Part shown: in pieces, positions 9,066 through 22,748 of the stretch
Numbering within the stretch: the first letter of the stretch is position 1
Layout: each line of letters starts with the position of its first letter
Source: Pyricularia pennisetigena
Lineage: Eukaryota; Ascomycota; Sordariomycetes; Magnaporthales; Pyriculariaceae
Assembly (NCBI RefSeq): GCF_004337985.1
Contig: NW_021940921.1
Coordinates: 1,071,758-1,135,757, forward strand
Length of the DNA: 64,000 nt
Direction: 5' to 3'
The notes under the pieces: generated by a model
The model's database searches: none
Told to the model about the DNA's origin: nothing
Seen by the model: the letters and a program-made list of their open reading frames with translations, nothing else
Translations under genes and position numbers: made by a program

Positions 9066-11308
9066 ATATTAATATAGACGATAATTATAACGAACCTGCC
9101 CCGGATTTGGATAACCGCCAATTATAAATTCCTCTAATATTTTTTAAACCATTTACCAACGTATTATCCCCGCCACCAAAAAACCCCAAAAACCGGCCCT
9201 TTACACCATAACCGGAAATTATTATTAACCCGGCACCCGCGCCATTAAATGGGCCGCCCGTACCCCGTATATATAAAACCACCACCGTTCGGTTAACCAA
9301 AACTAACCTTATTTCGGTATCGCGGACGCAATTTAAATTTAATTCGACGCCAAATAATGGACCAATAAGCTTCGTATTACCCGAAAACTATTTCCCATCG
9401 CACAAAAATACGGATTTCCTAAATCGTTTACCCGTCCCGTTATAAAAAGATTTTTAATTGAATAAAAATTAATCCGTATCGGCGATAATTATTACAATTT
9501 GGCGCAGGCTAGGGAATACGAATATTACCAAAATAATTCCCATTATACCCCATTTAGGTTATGTTAACTGTTTTAAAATTAATAATAATATTAACCCGCC
9601 CGCTTGGTTCGGTCGCGGAAATAACATTTTCCGTAATACGAACGAAATACCAATCGCCTAAACCTTTAGACGTTTTTAATCCGCTGCTGGCGTCGCCCCA
9701 GCAAAAACACGCGTTAATAACCAGATTTTAACATACCATTTGAATAATAATTCGTCGAATCTAAACGAGGTCATGGTCGTATTTAATTATAAAACGATAA
9801 ATATTTTAAAATAATATATTAATATAATAAGTCAATGTTTCCTTTTATTAAATTACGACAATTGTTATAATCCTTACATTATTATATCCTATTATCTATT
9901 ATATTGTAATAATTGTTACAATTTGGTTTTTACCTTTTTATATATTTTGTAATAACGGGTATAATTTCAATTATTGGTTAATTTATTTTCAATCGCCGAC
10001 GTATTCGGGGTTTTAATTTATTTTAAAGCAGGTAATCCCGGTAAATAAATCAAAAATAATAAAATGCCCGTTTGGCAAAAGATTTTGGCTTCCGTACCGG
10101 ATATATTTAACGATAGCGGTATTAAACCCATTTTCGATAATTTGGCAAATCGGCGTCGTTTACCCCCTATCCCCCCTTTTATCCGCCAAAGCGATATTAA
10201 TTTCCCCGGGTTAAAAATATTCGCAAACAAATTTAAACCGGTTATAATTCCCATAATCCTCGCCACGATATTAATTTACGTGCGGAAAATAATTACCGGA
10301 CCTAATTTTAAAAACGGCGATTTGAGGTTTAAAACCGTTAACCCTGGACTATATATATATAGCGGTTATTATATCGATAATTGGCTTAAAGTTTGTTATT
10401 ATTTCCTTTATTTTATTTTTCGCCGGTAGGGAAATATCGTTATTAAAAATAAGGGAAGTTTTAACGATTTTGGTGGAAATTACCGTAACTTTTTTAAATT
10501 TAATATTGAACAATCCTCCACCTTATTTACTGTCGCCGATTATACCATTATCGCCGATAACGTTATCGCTTTAAATAATTTGCATTTAATATAATTTTAG
10601 TATCGCTTGGTTACCCGTTCGCGAACCGACCAAACCATGTACGTCGCCAATTTGTTTGGTTTTAACCGCGCTTATTATAATACGACGATAATAATATTCG
10701 CTGTCGATACCTGGTCCCGTTTTAAACCCATTAAAGTCGGACGGTTAAAAAAAAACGTGCAAATTAAATTTAAATGCACCTATTGGATTTATTAATATTT
10801 AAAAATATTTTTAACAATTTGTACGACGAAGGGCGGTTCCATCGTCCTATCCTTACTAAATCCAAAATAAAAATTACCGAATTTTATCCCAAATATTTTG
10901 GCGACGACCAACAAAACGATTTTTTTAATTTTATATAAACCCAATCCATTATCGCCGATCGATTTGCTAATATGGACCGCGCAAAAAAGGAAATTTTCGA
11001 GGACGCCCGCGAAAAAATCCAAACGGTTTTTTTGGTATATTATACGCAATTTTCCATTTTAACCAAAAATTGTTCCTAAATTAATTATTTCTTTAATTCG
11101 GACGCGATTTAGGCTGCTATAAAAGATTTGCGCCTTTTTTAAAATATTTTACCTATCGACGGTCTAAATACCGACAACAGAATCGGTTTTCAATATAAAT
11201 AAATTAAGGGCAAACATTTTTGGTTTAATTGGGATATACTTAATGCTCCCTTTGTCCGCTATTAATTACCCTATTAACTGGTTGGTAAGTTATATATGCA
11301 TTATTTTG

Positions 11309-11425
11309 AATAATTGTAATTATCGTCACAATTTTGCCCCTATTTTTGTAATTATTGTCACAATCCTGCCCCTATTTTTCTAATTGTTATTATAATCCCA
11401 TTCCTATTTTTGTAATTATTGTTAT
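11309..11425 (+). repeat. Four tandem copies of an intronic near-palindrome
   Basis: Inside an intron of SNF2 copy 1, a unit of about 33 bp (TTGTAATTATTGTCACAA followed by a CCTGCCCCTATTT spacer) is repeated four times with decreasing fidelity. The matching intron of copy 2 (about 35915-36030) has the same arrangement on the other strand. The units are separated by conserved C-rich spacers, so this is not simple AT-rich drift. Confidence 0.55.
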
Positions 11426-12431
11426 AGTTTTTGTTTTTGCTAAATTAACTTTTTTTCGGTTTAAATGCCCACACCCTATTAAAATTGGGGCAATTAATTT
11501 TTAAAAATTGGTTATTAACCAACGAAATGGGCATAGGAAAAACGATTATTTATTTTACGGCGATTTATATATAATATATCCGTTGTTAATACGACCGATT
11601 TATCCAAAATACCGACGGATGTTTTCCCATTGTAATTTTCGTCCCGGTTAGCCTTATTTCGCAGACATTTAAAAAGGTAATAACCAATTTCCCAGCTTTT
11701 AACGTTAAATATTATTATGATTTAACCGAGGTATACGCTGCTAATACCCCGCGAAGGGTTGTTATTTTTACCCAGGCGCAATTCTACAATATTTTAACCA
11801 AATTCGCCGCCCGCAAATCTAATCCCATATTTGCGGGCACGGTTATTTTTATATTTTATTCGACATTCCTAATCCGAAAAATTAAATAATTGGACGAAAT
11901 CCATAACGCGGAAAAGGTGTTTAACTTATAATGTATGAATAAAATTATCGATTTTAAATTTTAGCAGCGCCCCCCCGACGTCGATAATTTCGACGATAAT
12001 TCCGATATTAAAAATTATATCCAGTAAATAATTTTTTGTAATAGTTATTATAATTTCGTTATATTAATATATTTGTTTAAATTAAATAATTTTGCTAGGA
12101 ACCGTTAACCCAAAAACGGTCGGAAGGCCGATTTTTCCACGGGCGAAAATGTTAAAAATATCCGACGTTTAGTTATATATTTATCATCCGGTACTTTTTT
12201 TTAAAATATAATTGGAAACGAAATTTAATGTTTCCGCTACCGCGAATCGATAATATACCGTGTATTTTGCCTTATCCCTTGTATTTATCGGGGTATAGTT
12301 ATTACTACGCCAATTATTAACAAAATTGGGGATATTATTGGTTTTAATACCTTTATTTGGGACAAAATTGCGATCCTTTTCGCCCGATTTAAAGGCTTAT
12401 CCTAGGAAAATATGTTTACGGTCGATTATAT

Positions 12432-13073
12432 TGTGAACATGGCTAGCACAGGGCTAATTATATTAGTTACCCCGCATTATTTTATAACGGCTAGCACGGG
12501 CTAATTTCATTAGTCACCCTGCATCGAATAAATAAATAAATAACAAATAAAACGTATACGCGTTTATACACACAAAGCTTTATATATCACGTCTTTGTTC
12601 ATAGTTTCAACAACAAAACAAATACGTCATATTTAATCTAGCTTAGTGGTATAATGCACGTACCATAATCTATATCATATATACGTTGAAGTGCGTGGGT
12701 TCGAATCCCGTTGTGGTCGCAGAGTTTCTGTGCATGCATAAGCACAATAGGCCGTTGGGCTCAATAGGTCGGCAGGTCAATCACATGAATAAGGCCAAAT
12801 CATGTGACGTGACCCCGCATTCCGGACATCCGGATCGAAGATCTGCACCTACGGATTCGAACACGTAATTTATAACTTAGCCTTAGATCCATCACCTTCA
12901 TAACCTTCATCGATTTAACGATTCAACGAATCGATTGTGCAACAACAATACATTATTTCTATTACCCGTTAGCAGACGGTTATCTGCTATTTTAACGTTC
13001 CATTAACCTTACACGTAATCCACCTTTCCCCGCGTTCAAAAGTAAGCTTATTCTATTTCGTAACCTCCTCACA
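12432..13073 (+). mobile_element. LTR-like element at a rearrangement junction (no TSD)
   Basis: Same 640-660-bp family as 8407-9065, opposite orientation, from TGTGAACATGG to CCTCCTCACA. The tRNA-like core is at 12632-12720 (A box from 12639, B box GGTTCGAATCCC). The left flank TATAT interrupts the SNF2 gene and the right flank ATCAA interrupts the gypsy-2 5' LTR, so the flanks do not match. The simplest reading is that two copies, one inserted in each host sequence, recombined and joined them, deleting or inverting what lay between. Confidence 0.65.
12632..12720 (+). other. tRNA-like sequence with Pol III A and B boxes inside the LTR
   Basis: TAGCTTAGTGGTATAATGC matches the A-box/D-arm pattern. 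GTGGGTTCGAATCCCGT is a good T-arm with the universal TTCGAAT loop, followed by TGTGGTCGCA. The spacing leaves room for an anticodon arm with an intron-like insertion. The 5' acceptor strand (TTTAATC) does not pair with the 3' strand, so I do not call a functional tRNA. The sequence is conserved in all four LTR copies, including the B box, despite RIP elsewhere. Confidence 0.55.
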
Positions 13074-16000
13074 ATCAAACTCTAGTTAACCCCAATATTT
13101 ACTTGAAAACGATTATAATTTCACCCCAATTATTAAAAAACCCCGTTACCCAGTTAAAACGTTCAATTGCTTTAACCCACTATACTTTACCCTAAAAACA
13201 GGTTACCCGATACCTTAATCGTAACAATAGGGATTAATTTTGCGATAAACCAATAAAGGACGCAAATATTGATACCTTAAACCGCTTTACTAATATAATA
13301 TTTTTTACGGAATATATAACGGATTTATGGATTTTAACGCGACTTAATATAAAAAATTTCGCAAAAATCCCAAAAATGGCATATGTTTTAAATGCGATAA
13401 ATTAGGATATATAACCAGAATTTACCCCCGAAACATTCCGGATTTACACCCCAATTCCAAAAAAACCACGAAAATTAAATACCAGCACCCATTAACAAAT
13501 ATAACCGGATTAATGCAATTTAACAAATTGGACCGTATATTATAACTATAATTAAATAATCCACAACAACGTAAAAATGGACGTAGGATAGGACCCGCAA
13601 AAATTTATAAAGATTCGGACCTTGGCATTAGGAAATCGCGTATTTATCAAAACCAAACCACCGGTATAATTACGCAAATAAAACGCCAAATTACCCGAGT
13701 TTACGGAATTAAATACTTTAAAAAAATTAAAACTAAAACCATTGTGATAAACCCAATATATAGGGATAATCCAACAAACCCCAACGGACGAATCCAGTAA
13801 CGAATTAAAAACGAATTTAACGAAAAAGAAATTATATTTTTAAACCTATATGATACAGTAAAAAAAAATAACTTTTTTATATACGAAAAGAAATTTATCG
13901 ATTTATACCAAAACGACTAATTGATATAATTCCCCGGAATATCACTTTAAATATAGATGCAAAACTTTATAAAATTAATTAATCCAATTTTCGGAAACCA
14001 CCCAATTTCGGATACCAAATATCCCAAATATATAAAAGTTTTTGGGGCAAAATGTTTTCGAAACAACTGCGGATTACATTTTAGCAAAAAAATAGTCCAC
14101 GATTTTTTCCCACGACGTTGTAAAACGACAAATATCCACGAAATATATACCATAACTGAATTACCCAATTAAAGAATGAAAATAAAATTTAACACCGAAC
14201 CAGCGGTAATTTTTACCTTTTATAACGATGACCTTATGGCCTGTTATAACCAAAAACAATTCCCATAATACGAATGCACCCGAAATATTTGCAAAATATA
14301 TATATTAGCTAAAATAAAGGTATAATACGAAATGAAATTACGATAACCAGGACCCGCACCCATATCCAAAATCGTGTGGAACCCCAACGTTAAAAATAAC
14401 GAAATACCTACGAACGTACGAAAAACGAGTGTACCAACAGCGCACCGATTTAATAAAATTAAAATTAAAAGCATTTATACGCCCCGAAACAAAAAAAATA
14501 AAAACCCACGACGCGAATCCAGCAAGTTAAAAAGTTAAAACAGCCAAACGGTATAAAACATTAAACGGTAGCAACAAAAACGGAATACAAAACCTTAAAC
14601 GTTACGCAAACCACGAAAATTATATATAAATATATATTTTTAAGTATACGATTTAATGGGAAACCTATACGAACGCTTTTTAACAGCGGAGTACAAAATA
14701 ATTACAGTTTTCCAAAAATCGTAAAAAAACGACGAATAATTTGGTAATAAAAAAAACTATATCGACTGTAAACCCAAAAAAGCAATTTTATACGGGAACG
14801 GTACCATCGAAACAAAAACCGTACATTATTAAATGGAAAATTATAAACAAAAAAACAAATTACTTTGGACATTACGGATATAAGGAATAAAAATATAATT
14901 TTAGGAATTTTTGGGTTTAAAAGGAACAACCCCCGGATGAATTGGACTATAAGCCAAATTTAATGGGAAAAACACCTAATTAATAAACGATTTCCAATAT
15001 AATAAGGTTTATATAGGAAATATAAAGTACGGAAAAACCAAATAAAGCATATAGCGTATTTACAGGAAAAACGACCAACCCCGGAACCAATATCGGAAAA
15101 AAAACGATTATCCATAGGTTAAAACTGATCCAACCATATAATATAAATTGCGAAAAAACAGACCAAAAACGGCAAAATCCCAAAAAAATACCAAAATTAT
15201 AGACGATTATTTAACCAGAAATTCGAAACAGGATTACCTAAATACAATCCGTTCGATTACGAAATATTATTAAAAAAAGGAACCCAACCAAAATTCCACA
15301 AAATATACGGTTTAAACGCGATACAAATGGAGGTTTGAAACGAATAGTTCGCAAAAAATTTTAAAAAAAGCTATATTAAACCATCGATATTACCAATAGG
15401 GTACCTAATCCTTTTCGTATTAAAAAAAACGGAAAATTGCGATTATGCGTGGATTACAAATACTTAAACGATATTATAATAAAAGATTGCTACCCGTTCC
15501 CATTAATAGGAAAATTCCGAAATATACTTTATTAAATACAATAATTTACAATATTAAATTTTAAAAAAATATATAATTCAATCCGTATAAAGGAAGGCGA
15601 AAAATGGAAAATAGCATTTCGCACCAGACGAAAAGATTACGAATACCTGGTAATATTTCTCGGTTTTACCAACGCCCCCGCAACCTTTTAAATCATAATT
15701 AATCACGTTCTTAAGGAATATTTAAACATTTTTATCGTTATTTACCTGGACGATATTTTTATTTTCTCCAAAACGTTGGAAAAGTATAAAAAATACGTTT
15801 ATACAATTTTACAAAAATTACAAAACGTTAAATTTTTAATTAAACCCGAAAAATGCATTTTTTACAATAAGGAAATCAATTTTCTTAGGATATATTATCG
15901 CCCCTGGAAAAATTAGGATGGAAAAATTCAAAATCCAAATAATAAAAAAATAGCTTTAATTATAAAACGTAAAAATGGCCCGGGTATTTTTTAGATTTGT

Positions 16001-19000
16001 AAATTTTTACAAAAGATTTATTAAAAATTACGGCGCGATCGCCACCTCATTAACCAATATAACCAAGAAGGATTCAAAATTCCAATGAACGGAGCAAATA
16101 TAATAAATTCTTAAACAATTACAAAACGCAATAATATAAAAACCGATCCTTAAAATACCAAATCCAACGAAATTTTTCGAAATCGAAACCGACGCATTTA
16201 ATTATACAATCGGAGGACAGTTTAACCAGCGAAACGAATAAAAACGTTTACATTTTTACGCCTTTTTTTATAAAAATCATAAAAATTAAAGCTTAATTAC
16301 CAAATCCACAATAAAAAATTTATAACCATTATTCGAATATTCGAAAAATGGAAACCACAGCTATCTGGAACTAAATACGAAATATTAATTTATACGGATT
16401 GTAAAAACCTAACCCATCTTACCATTAACAAAATGTTAAACAAACGACAAATAAAGTAGGTAAAATTCCTATTAAAATTCCATTTTAAAATTATTTACCG
16501 AAAAAAAACAAAAAATGGTAGGGCCGACGTTTTTAACAAAATACCAAATTATAAAAACACAATACCCGCAAAAATACGGAAAACTTTTACGGCAAACGAT
16601 AACGGAAACGTTTTACCAGTTCACCGAAATCTTATAATGATTAATACGGTAATTACACCAAAAAAATACGGAAAATCCACGATAATAAAACCCACGGATA
16701 CCAAAAAATGTCCAAAACATAAAAACGGTTAAAATAGCACCATAATTTCAAAAACATACGATAAAAAGTACGAAAAACCATTAAAAATTGCGAATTTTGC
16801 GCAAAAAGCAAATCCGCCAAATATAAACTTTACGGGCTTTTATAACCTTTACCAACCCCTAATAAAACTTGGTAAACCATTAAAATAAATTTTATCGTTA
16901 AGCTACCGTTTTCCGAAAAACCGTTTATTAAAAGTAAATACGATAGCATATTAATTATAATGGATAAATTTATTAAATACGCCTATTTCCTATTTTATAA
17001 GGAAAATAGCAACGCCGAACAAATCGTTTACACATTCCTATAAATAATTGTTAATAACTACGGATTTCCAAAAAGCATTATTACGGACGAAAATAAAATT
17101 CTTATACTAAAACTTTGGAAGTTTTCAATAAAATAGCTAGGAATTAACCAGAAATTATTTACAATACTCCACCCACAAATAAACGGACAAATAAAACCAG
17201 CAAATTAAATATTAAAACAATATTTAAAATATTATATAAACCACAAACAGGATGATTGGGTACGGTTATTACCCACAATATAATTCGTATATAATAATTT
17301 AAAAAATAAAAATACCAAAATAACCCTGTTTTATACTAATTACGGATTTAACTATAAAGTATATAAAAAAACAAAAACCACGATTACGGCCCTATAAACC
17401 GATAAATAAATAAACGAATTACGAAAACTCCACCAAAAATTCCAACAGGAATTGGAATTCGTACGAAAGAAAATGACCAAATACGCCAACCAATATCGGA
17501 TAAAAGGACCATTTTCCCAGGAAAAAAATAACGTTTATTTTATTCGACGTAATATTAAAATACAATAACCAAATAACAAATTTAATTTTAAAAAATTTGG
17601 ATTTTTCAAAATCGATAAAAAAATTAACGAAACCAATTACAAATTATTATTACCAAAAATTATCAAAATCCACCCAACGTTCCACGTATTATTATTGGAA
17701 CCAGCATTACCCGGTACCAATGTACAAAAAATAATCGAAATTAAAGAAAAAAAAACGTACGACGTTAAACGAATATTGGACCACACACGCAACCACGGTA
17801 AAATAAAATATTTTATTAAATAGGAAAACTATAAATACGAAAAAAAGCTTGGAAACCCTTTAATTATTTCCAAAATTGTTAAAAACTATTCCGCCAATAT
17901 TATTAAAAACTGGACTTGCGAACAAATTAACCAAAAAAAAGGACAATTTAAAAAAGGACTATTTACCATTCCGCAAAATTAAAAATCGACCAAAATTCGA
18001 AACTATACTATTAAACGAATTAACAAAAAAAACGATTAATATATACCACGAATTAAAATATACAAATAAAGCAATTTACCGACCGAGTACTGCGTAAAAA
18101 CATTTATTTTATCCAATAAAAAAGGATTTAAAAAATCCATAGGGAAGGGCGAATCCCAAACAAACTTGGAATCCAGAAAAAACAATTCCAAAAACATTTT
18201 AGGAAAAATTTCGGCCAATCGCCGCCGTTTTTTTTATTTTACCTCCTTACGCTCGATTCGATTTAATTCCTCCAAATTGTCGATACTACGACGAGCCGCT
18301 TTTATTATTTTTTCAAATTATATTTTTTTTATTTGTATAACCGAAATATCTTTTCCTCCGCCGTTTCCAATTGAAATTTAAATTTTAAATATTGGGCCGC
18401 GATCCTATACAATTAGTTTCGGGAATTATTTTTAATATCGCAGTGCGAACGACTTAGGCGAATATATTTAATATAGCGAAAGGAATCCCGAAGAAATACC
18501 GCGCATTTCGCGACCCCCTGCAATTCGCAAAACAAAATAAAAAAGCATTTCGACCGCCGAAAAAGAAAGTATAAAAAATAAATCGTTACGACGAATGGTG
18601 GATAGACGATTACAAAATTTAACTACGCGATTGGATATAGCGTAAACAAATTAGTAAGAAAAAATATAAAAACAAAAATAAAAATTAAAGGAATATAAAT
18701 TATTTAAAAACCAAAGGGATTTGGCCAAAAAAAAGGAAATTTAATATTACGACCAAATAAATCGGGTCGGTACCAACGAGGCCAAACGGGGTTACACCCC
18801 TTTTAATAATATTCGACCAAAAAAGACACCGACCGATAACAAATAAAATTATATAAAAAATTACGTAATTTCAAGTAACCGTTAAAAAAACGATATAATT
18901 AATATATTACATATTAATTATAGCAAAAAAATAATATATTGGTTATAAAATATATTACATATATTATATTTAAAAAAATAATTTATATTAAACACGTTTA

Positions 19001-19183
19001 TTACCATATAAATATAATTTAGTTTAGGACTGCTTAACCGCAGTTAATTTACTATTTACCCAGGAGTCAATTATAATTGCCCCATTTATTGGACAACCCC
19101 AATTGCCCAATTGAAACGTTTAATTGTTTTAACCCATTATATTTTACCCTAAAAACAGGTTACCCGATACCTTAATCGTAACA
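13074..19183 (+). mobile_element. Ty3/gypsy chromovirus gypsy-2, 5'-truncated and RIP-mutated
   Basis: Same family as gypsy-1. It keeps the last 153 bp of the 5' LTR (13074-13226, ending ATCGTAACA) and a 3' LTR at 18745-19183. About 800 bp of gag is missing right after the LTR: sequence homologous to 24003 of gypsy-1 begins at about 13240. Remaining landmarks are the gag zinc knuckle (about 13384-13425), the protease region (about 14650), reverse transcriptase with an intact YLDD (15743-15754), RNase H, integrase (about 16860-17250) and a degraded chromodomain (about 17755-17860). Gln, Arg and Trp codons are widely converted to stops, so no protein can be made. The 3' LTR is inserted in the copia element that follows; the 5' side was lost at the LTR junction. 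Confidence 0.8.
18745..19183 (+). repeat. 3' LTR of gypsy-2
   Basis: Begins TATTACGACC, where RIP changed the canonical TG start to TA, and ends ATCGTAACA. It aligns along its length with both gypsy-1 LTRs. A purine-rich tract (AAAAAAAAGGAAA) lies just upstream as expected for second-strand priming. It is about 439 bp against 456 bp for gypsy-1. Confidence 0.8.
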
Positions 19184-21843
19184 GCTTTGCGATCTTTATC
19201 GTACAAGGTATTTTTTAATAATACGCCCTTTATATTATAGTATATAAAATCATTAACGATATTTATCCCAAAAAAGGGGATATATAAAACGTTATTTAAC
19301 GTAATTTTTCTAAATACGTCAGCTTTTTAGCCGTAGCGGACCTGTATTTTTACAATTCCGGTATTTACAAATTTAACAGGGCCACCACCTGTACCGACTT
19401 CGACTGTAAAACCGGGGGTATAATCGGTAAAAAATTGTTTATTTGCAAAAATATAATGCGTACTACCTATATCGTACAGGATAAGGTAACCTAATTTCCA
19501 TAATTTAAAGGTCCTTTTTACGCCGCGTCCAGGTTTCATTTTAATCTTAAAATTAACTATTAAAACCTAAGGTTTTAGCGTTTTACCGGTATCGGTTTCC
19601 GAATCCGAATCCGAACGTAATTTTATAATTCCGCTAATAACGGAATTAACCTCCTATTCCAGGGCGTTATACGTTGCGCCTTCGTTAACGCTACCTAAAA
19701 TCGAACCCGTAAATAATTCGAAATCCATAAAAATTATAAATGTTCCAGCGGTTGATTTACTGGGGGAGGATTTAGTATTTTTTGCAAAAGGAGAATTTAA
19801 ATTAAAGTTTTTACTTTTTTTTCGTGATTTAAAGGGGTTTTCCTACCCATTATTTTCTTTTTGAACGGCTTTTTAGCGTTGTTTTTACCCGTCTTTTTGC
19901 TTTCAAACTTATAAATAGCGGTTTTAACCGTTATAAACCTGAAATCGAATTTTCGGATATAAGATCCGCCATAAAGTATTGCAAATTTAATTTTTCCGAA
20001 TTTTGGCCTATTACCTGTAGGGCCCGTTGGGTATTGCGTTGGCGTTCGGTCCAAATAAGGAGTATACCCTCCAGGGCCCGTAAGTACTAATTTCGTACGT
20101 TTAAGGGGTTAATTTGCACGTTAGCATTCGCTAATTTAGCTATTAGTAAATTAAAACGGTTGTTAAACTCAGGTATTATTCTTTTAAATTTCGAAAAATT
20201 TAAAGGGTGGAATTCCCAATATAGTGAATTTCGATTAATTTCGGGTGCAACGGAATAGTTATTTTCCAGGGTCTTAGAAGCCGTTACGAGGTTGGAATAC
20301 CATGCAATGGATTTTAAAATTTCCTTAGTTAAATTGTTTTTTATAAACAATAATAGGATTAATTGCTCGCATTCAGGTAAAAAATAACCAATTTTAGGGT
20401 TAAAAATAAATTCCGCTGTTTTTGTAGCCCTAAAATATACTATTAACGCCTATTTTCACAAATCGTAATTATTAACCCTTATTAATTTACAGTTTTCGGG
20501 GAAAAAAATACCCATTTCGATAATTTTTTACTTATCCCGTTATTTTAAATTAGGTTACCAGGTGGATTAGGGGGTGCGGTAACGGGTTTATTTTCCGAAT
20601 TACCATTTAAATTAGTGGAAATACCGGTTTTTAGGGTTAATAGGGTAATTAATTGTTAAATTATCCTGTAAAATTAATCCATTTGCGTAATTAACGCTTT
20701 TAATAGCAAATTTTGGGCCTGTAATTTAGCGGTTGAAACTTTTTTTGGGTTAGGCTCAGGCCTTTTATTTGTTGGAATTGGGCCTGGAAAACCCGATATA
20801 GGGCTGTTTTCCATTATAAAATAATTTAAATTATAACTGCAATTCGCTAATTTATAGCTATAATTAACTAACCTAATTATTTAAGGGTAAATTCCCTATT
20901 AATTTAGGATTTGCTATACCGTTTCCCTTTTGACGCGTATAGGCCTGTAATTGCCAATTACAGGGTTTATTGCTATTTTCAATAGTTAAAATCCATTAAA
21001 ATACAGGGTTAAAATCCCTGAAATCCCTAATTAATGGGTGCCCTGGTATTTGTACCAATCCAGGTGCACGTAGCAAATTTAATTCGTTAAATAGGTGCAG
21101 GGTATACTGCAAAATATCGTACAGGGTAAATTAACTATTAACGTATTTCCGCTAATGGGTTTATGGGTGATTGTAAACCCTATAAAACGTATTAGGATGT
21201 AATGGGTTGTTAGCGAACGAATAAAGGGGTTTTTGGCCTTAATTCGCTAACGTAAACCCTATTAAAAATGTAAACCAATTATAATGGCGTGCACGATCAA
21301 CAAAAACCATACCAAAAATTTTGGATTTGTAATGCAAGCGATCGCTGCAATACCAAAAAAGGCCTAAATCGAACGCTAATTTTTAGCGATCCCCATTGTA
21401 AATACAGGGGGTTAAATGCTAAATTAACGCCTAAAACCAACAATTTCGCACAAAAACAGCAATATTTTCGTCAATATACGTGCTGTAAAAATGCGATAAT
21501 AATTAAAATAAAACCTAAATTTCAAGTTTTCCAGCGATATAAAATGCATTTTAATACACAAACTAAAACGTTTCCGGGCTTATAACCTATTAATAGTATG
21601 GGCTATTAACAGGGGTTTAAATATTAACTTAGGTGCGGCGTGGTATTAATTGCGTTGTACAAACCTGTAATTACAGGGTTTGTATATATTAAATTTACTA
21701 ATTTTGGGATTAATAAATTTAATTCATTAATGGGGGAAATTTTGCTTTGTTTCCCTTACATATTTTCCGACATCGAAGTGGGGGTCCATACCCCGCAAAA
21801 GGTTCCGGTACTGCATACGATATTCCGAAACATTATTTTATAT
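19184..21843 (-). mobile_element. Ty1/copia element, 5' portion, RIP-mutated
   Basis: Minus-strand homologue of the copia element at 51880-53335 plus 60398-64000. Reading leftwards: LTR/leader (21843 to about 20815), gag start ATG at 20814 encoding MENSPISGFPGP, gag body, then the protease and gag-pre-integrase region. The protease active site reads LYDIG (about 19470), where the plus copy has LYDTG, so the Thr is lost. The left end is cut by insertion of gypsy-2 at 19183/19184. The right end is cut at 21844, where a TIR element begins inside the LTR. Frames at 19327-19539, 19797-20054 and 20087-20350 are fragments of its gag and protease. Confidence 0.75.
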
Positions 21844-22040
21844 TAGTTTCAATGCTTAGATTAAACCCCTTTGCTTCGCAGTGGGGACCGAGCGTTCCAT
21901 ATACCTTTTAACCACATGGTTTTTCGACCAATTACATTGGCCGAAAAAATCGCGCTCGTTTTAATTTAAAAACATTTTATCGCATTTCGCCGTTTATGGC
22001 GGTACCACCAATAAAATACCTAATATTGCGATATCGCCAA
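21844..22040 (+). mobile_element. TIR end A of a large element, directly upstream of the DUF6589-like gene
   Basis: Begins TAGTTTCAATGCTTAGATTAAACC, which is end A of the 4481 element with C-to-T and G-to-A changes. It follows that element through the hairpin GCTTCGCAGTGGGG, the CGCGCTCGTT block and TTCGCCGTTTATGGCGGTA to GCGATATCGCCAA, then diverges. It is inserted in the copia LTR. Its inward side leads after about 116 bp to the ATG of the DUF6589-like gene. A matching right-hand terminus is not seen in the window. Confidence 0.7.
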
Positions 22041-22748
22041 CCACTATTCCCCCCGATACACAAAAAAATAAAAAATCTCTACCACTATATTATATATTTA
22101 CGTATATCAACCTTTATTCGATATACCATTAAACCAAATAAAACCCGAATCTAATAATGGAAAATACATTTTTATCAATATTAATGGATATACCCGAAAA
22201 AGTATTCCCATCCGCGCAACCTGCAACCCAATGTTTTACGTCCGATTTAACCCTATTATTTCCGTTAATATCGCAATTATTTTCGCTTTTATCGTTATCC
22301 CAATTACTATTACTCAATCTTATATTCGAAAATAAATGGGAATTTAAACCTTTTTTAATCGATTAAAAACAATTCCCGAAAAAATCCGAATCCGAAACGG
22401 AAATAAACCCCGAAACCAAACTTATTCGCGATATTACCAAATTTTGGCGCAACCGTTACCGACGTACCAATTTTACGCAATTTATCCACGTTTGGGTAAC
22501 AGCGGTAAATTTTTTCGAAATTACCCCACCTACCCCATCGCGAATAATTTTTTTTTTCAAAAAAGCATTACGAAATTTTTAAATCCGAAAACGTTTACGC
22601 GCCAATAGGGTCGAATACCGTTTTAATAATAAATTTCCTACGCTCATCGAGGCCGACTTTTTGCGCAGGGAATTGCAGCAATTAATATAATATTTACGCT
22701 TTTTTAACCGGTTCGAACTTACAAATTTCCAATTTTCGGGAATAAAAG

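Larger units (their letters stand above)
6325..12431 (+). pseudogene. SNF2-family helicase gene, truncated RIP-mutated copy 1
   Basis: A 5'- and 3'-truncated copy of the large gene seen whole at 32714-41904 (inverted here). After the Asn/Asp/Pro-rich and Asp/Glu-rich N-terminal regions comes the SNF2 ATPase: Walker A reads NEMGIGKT (11521-11544; consensus DEMGLGKT) and Walker B reads LDEIH (11890-11904). Between them a frame reads IVIFVPVSLISQTFKKV, fitting motif Ia of SNF2 proteins. RIP stops replace Gln and Trp codons throughout. Introns contain the TTGTAATAATTGTTACAA-type motif (for example 7377, 9905, 11309-11425). A solo LTR interrupts the coding region at 8407. The copy breaks off at 12431 at another LTR, before the C-terminal helicase lobe. 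SNF2 proteins are ATP-driven remodellers of protein-DNA complexes in the nucleus; the role of this one is unknown. Confidence 0.7.

Noticed and set aside
11309..11425. CRISPR-like array
   Set aside because: Short units with similar, not unique, spacers inside a eukaryotic intron; nothing else prokaryotic in the window.
12632..12720. Functional tRNA gene in the LTR-like repeats
   Set aside because: The T-arm and D-arm are good, but the acceptor strands do not pair and the anticodon arm is unclear; called tRNA-like only.
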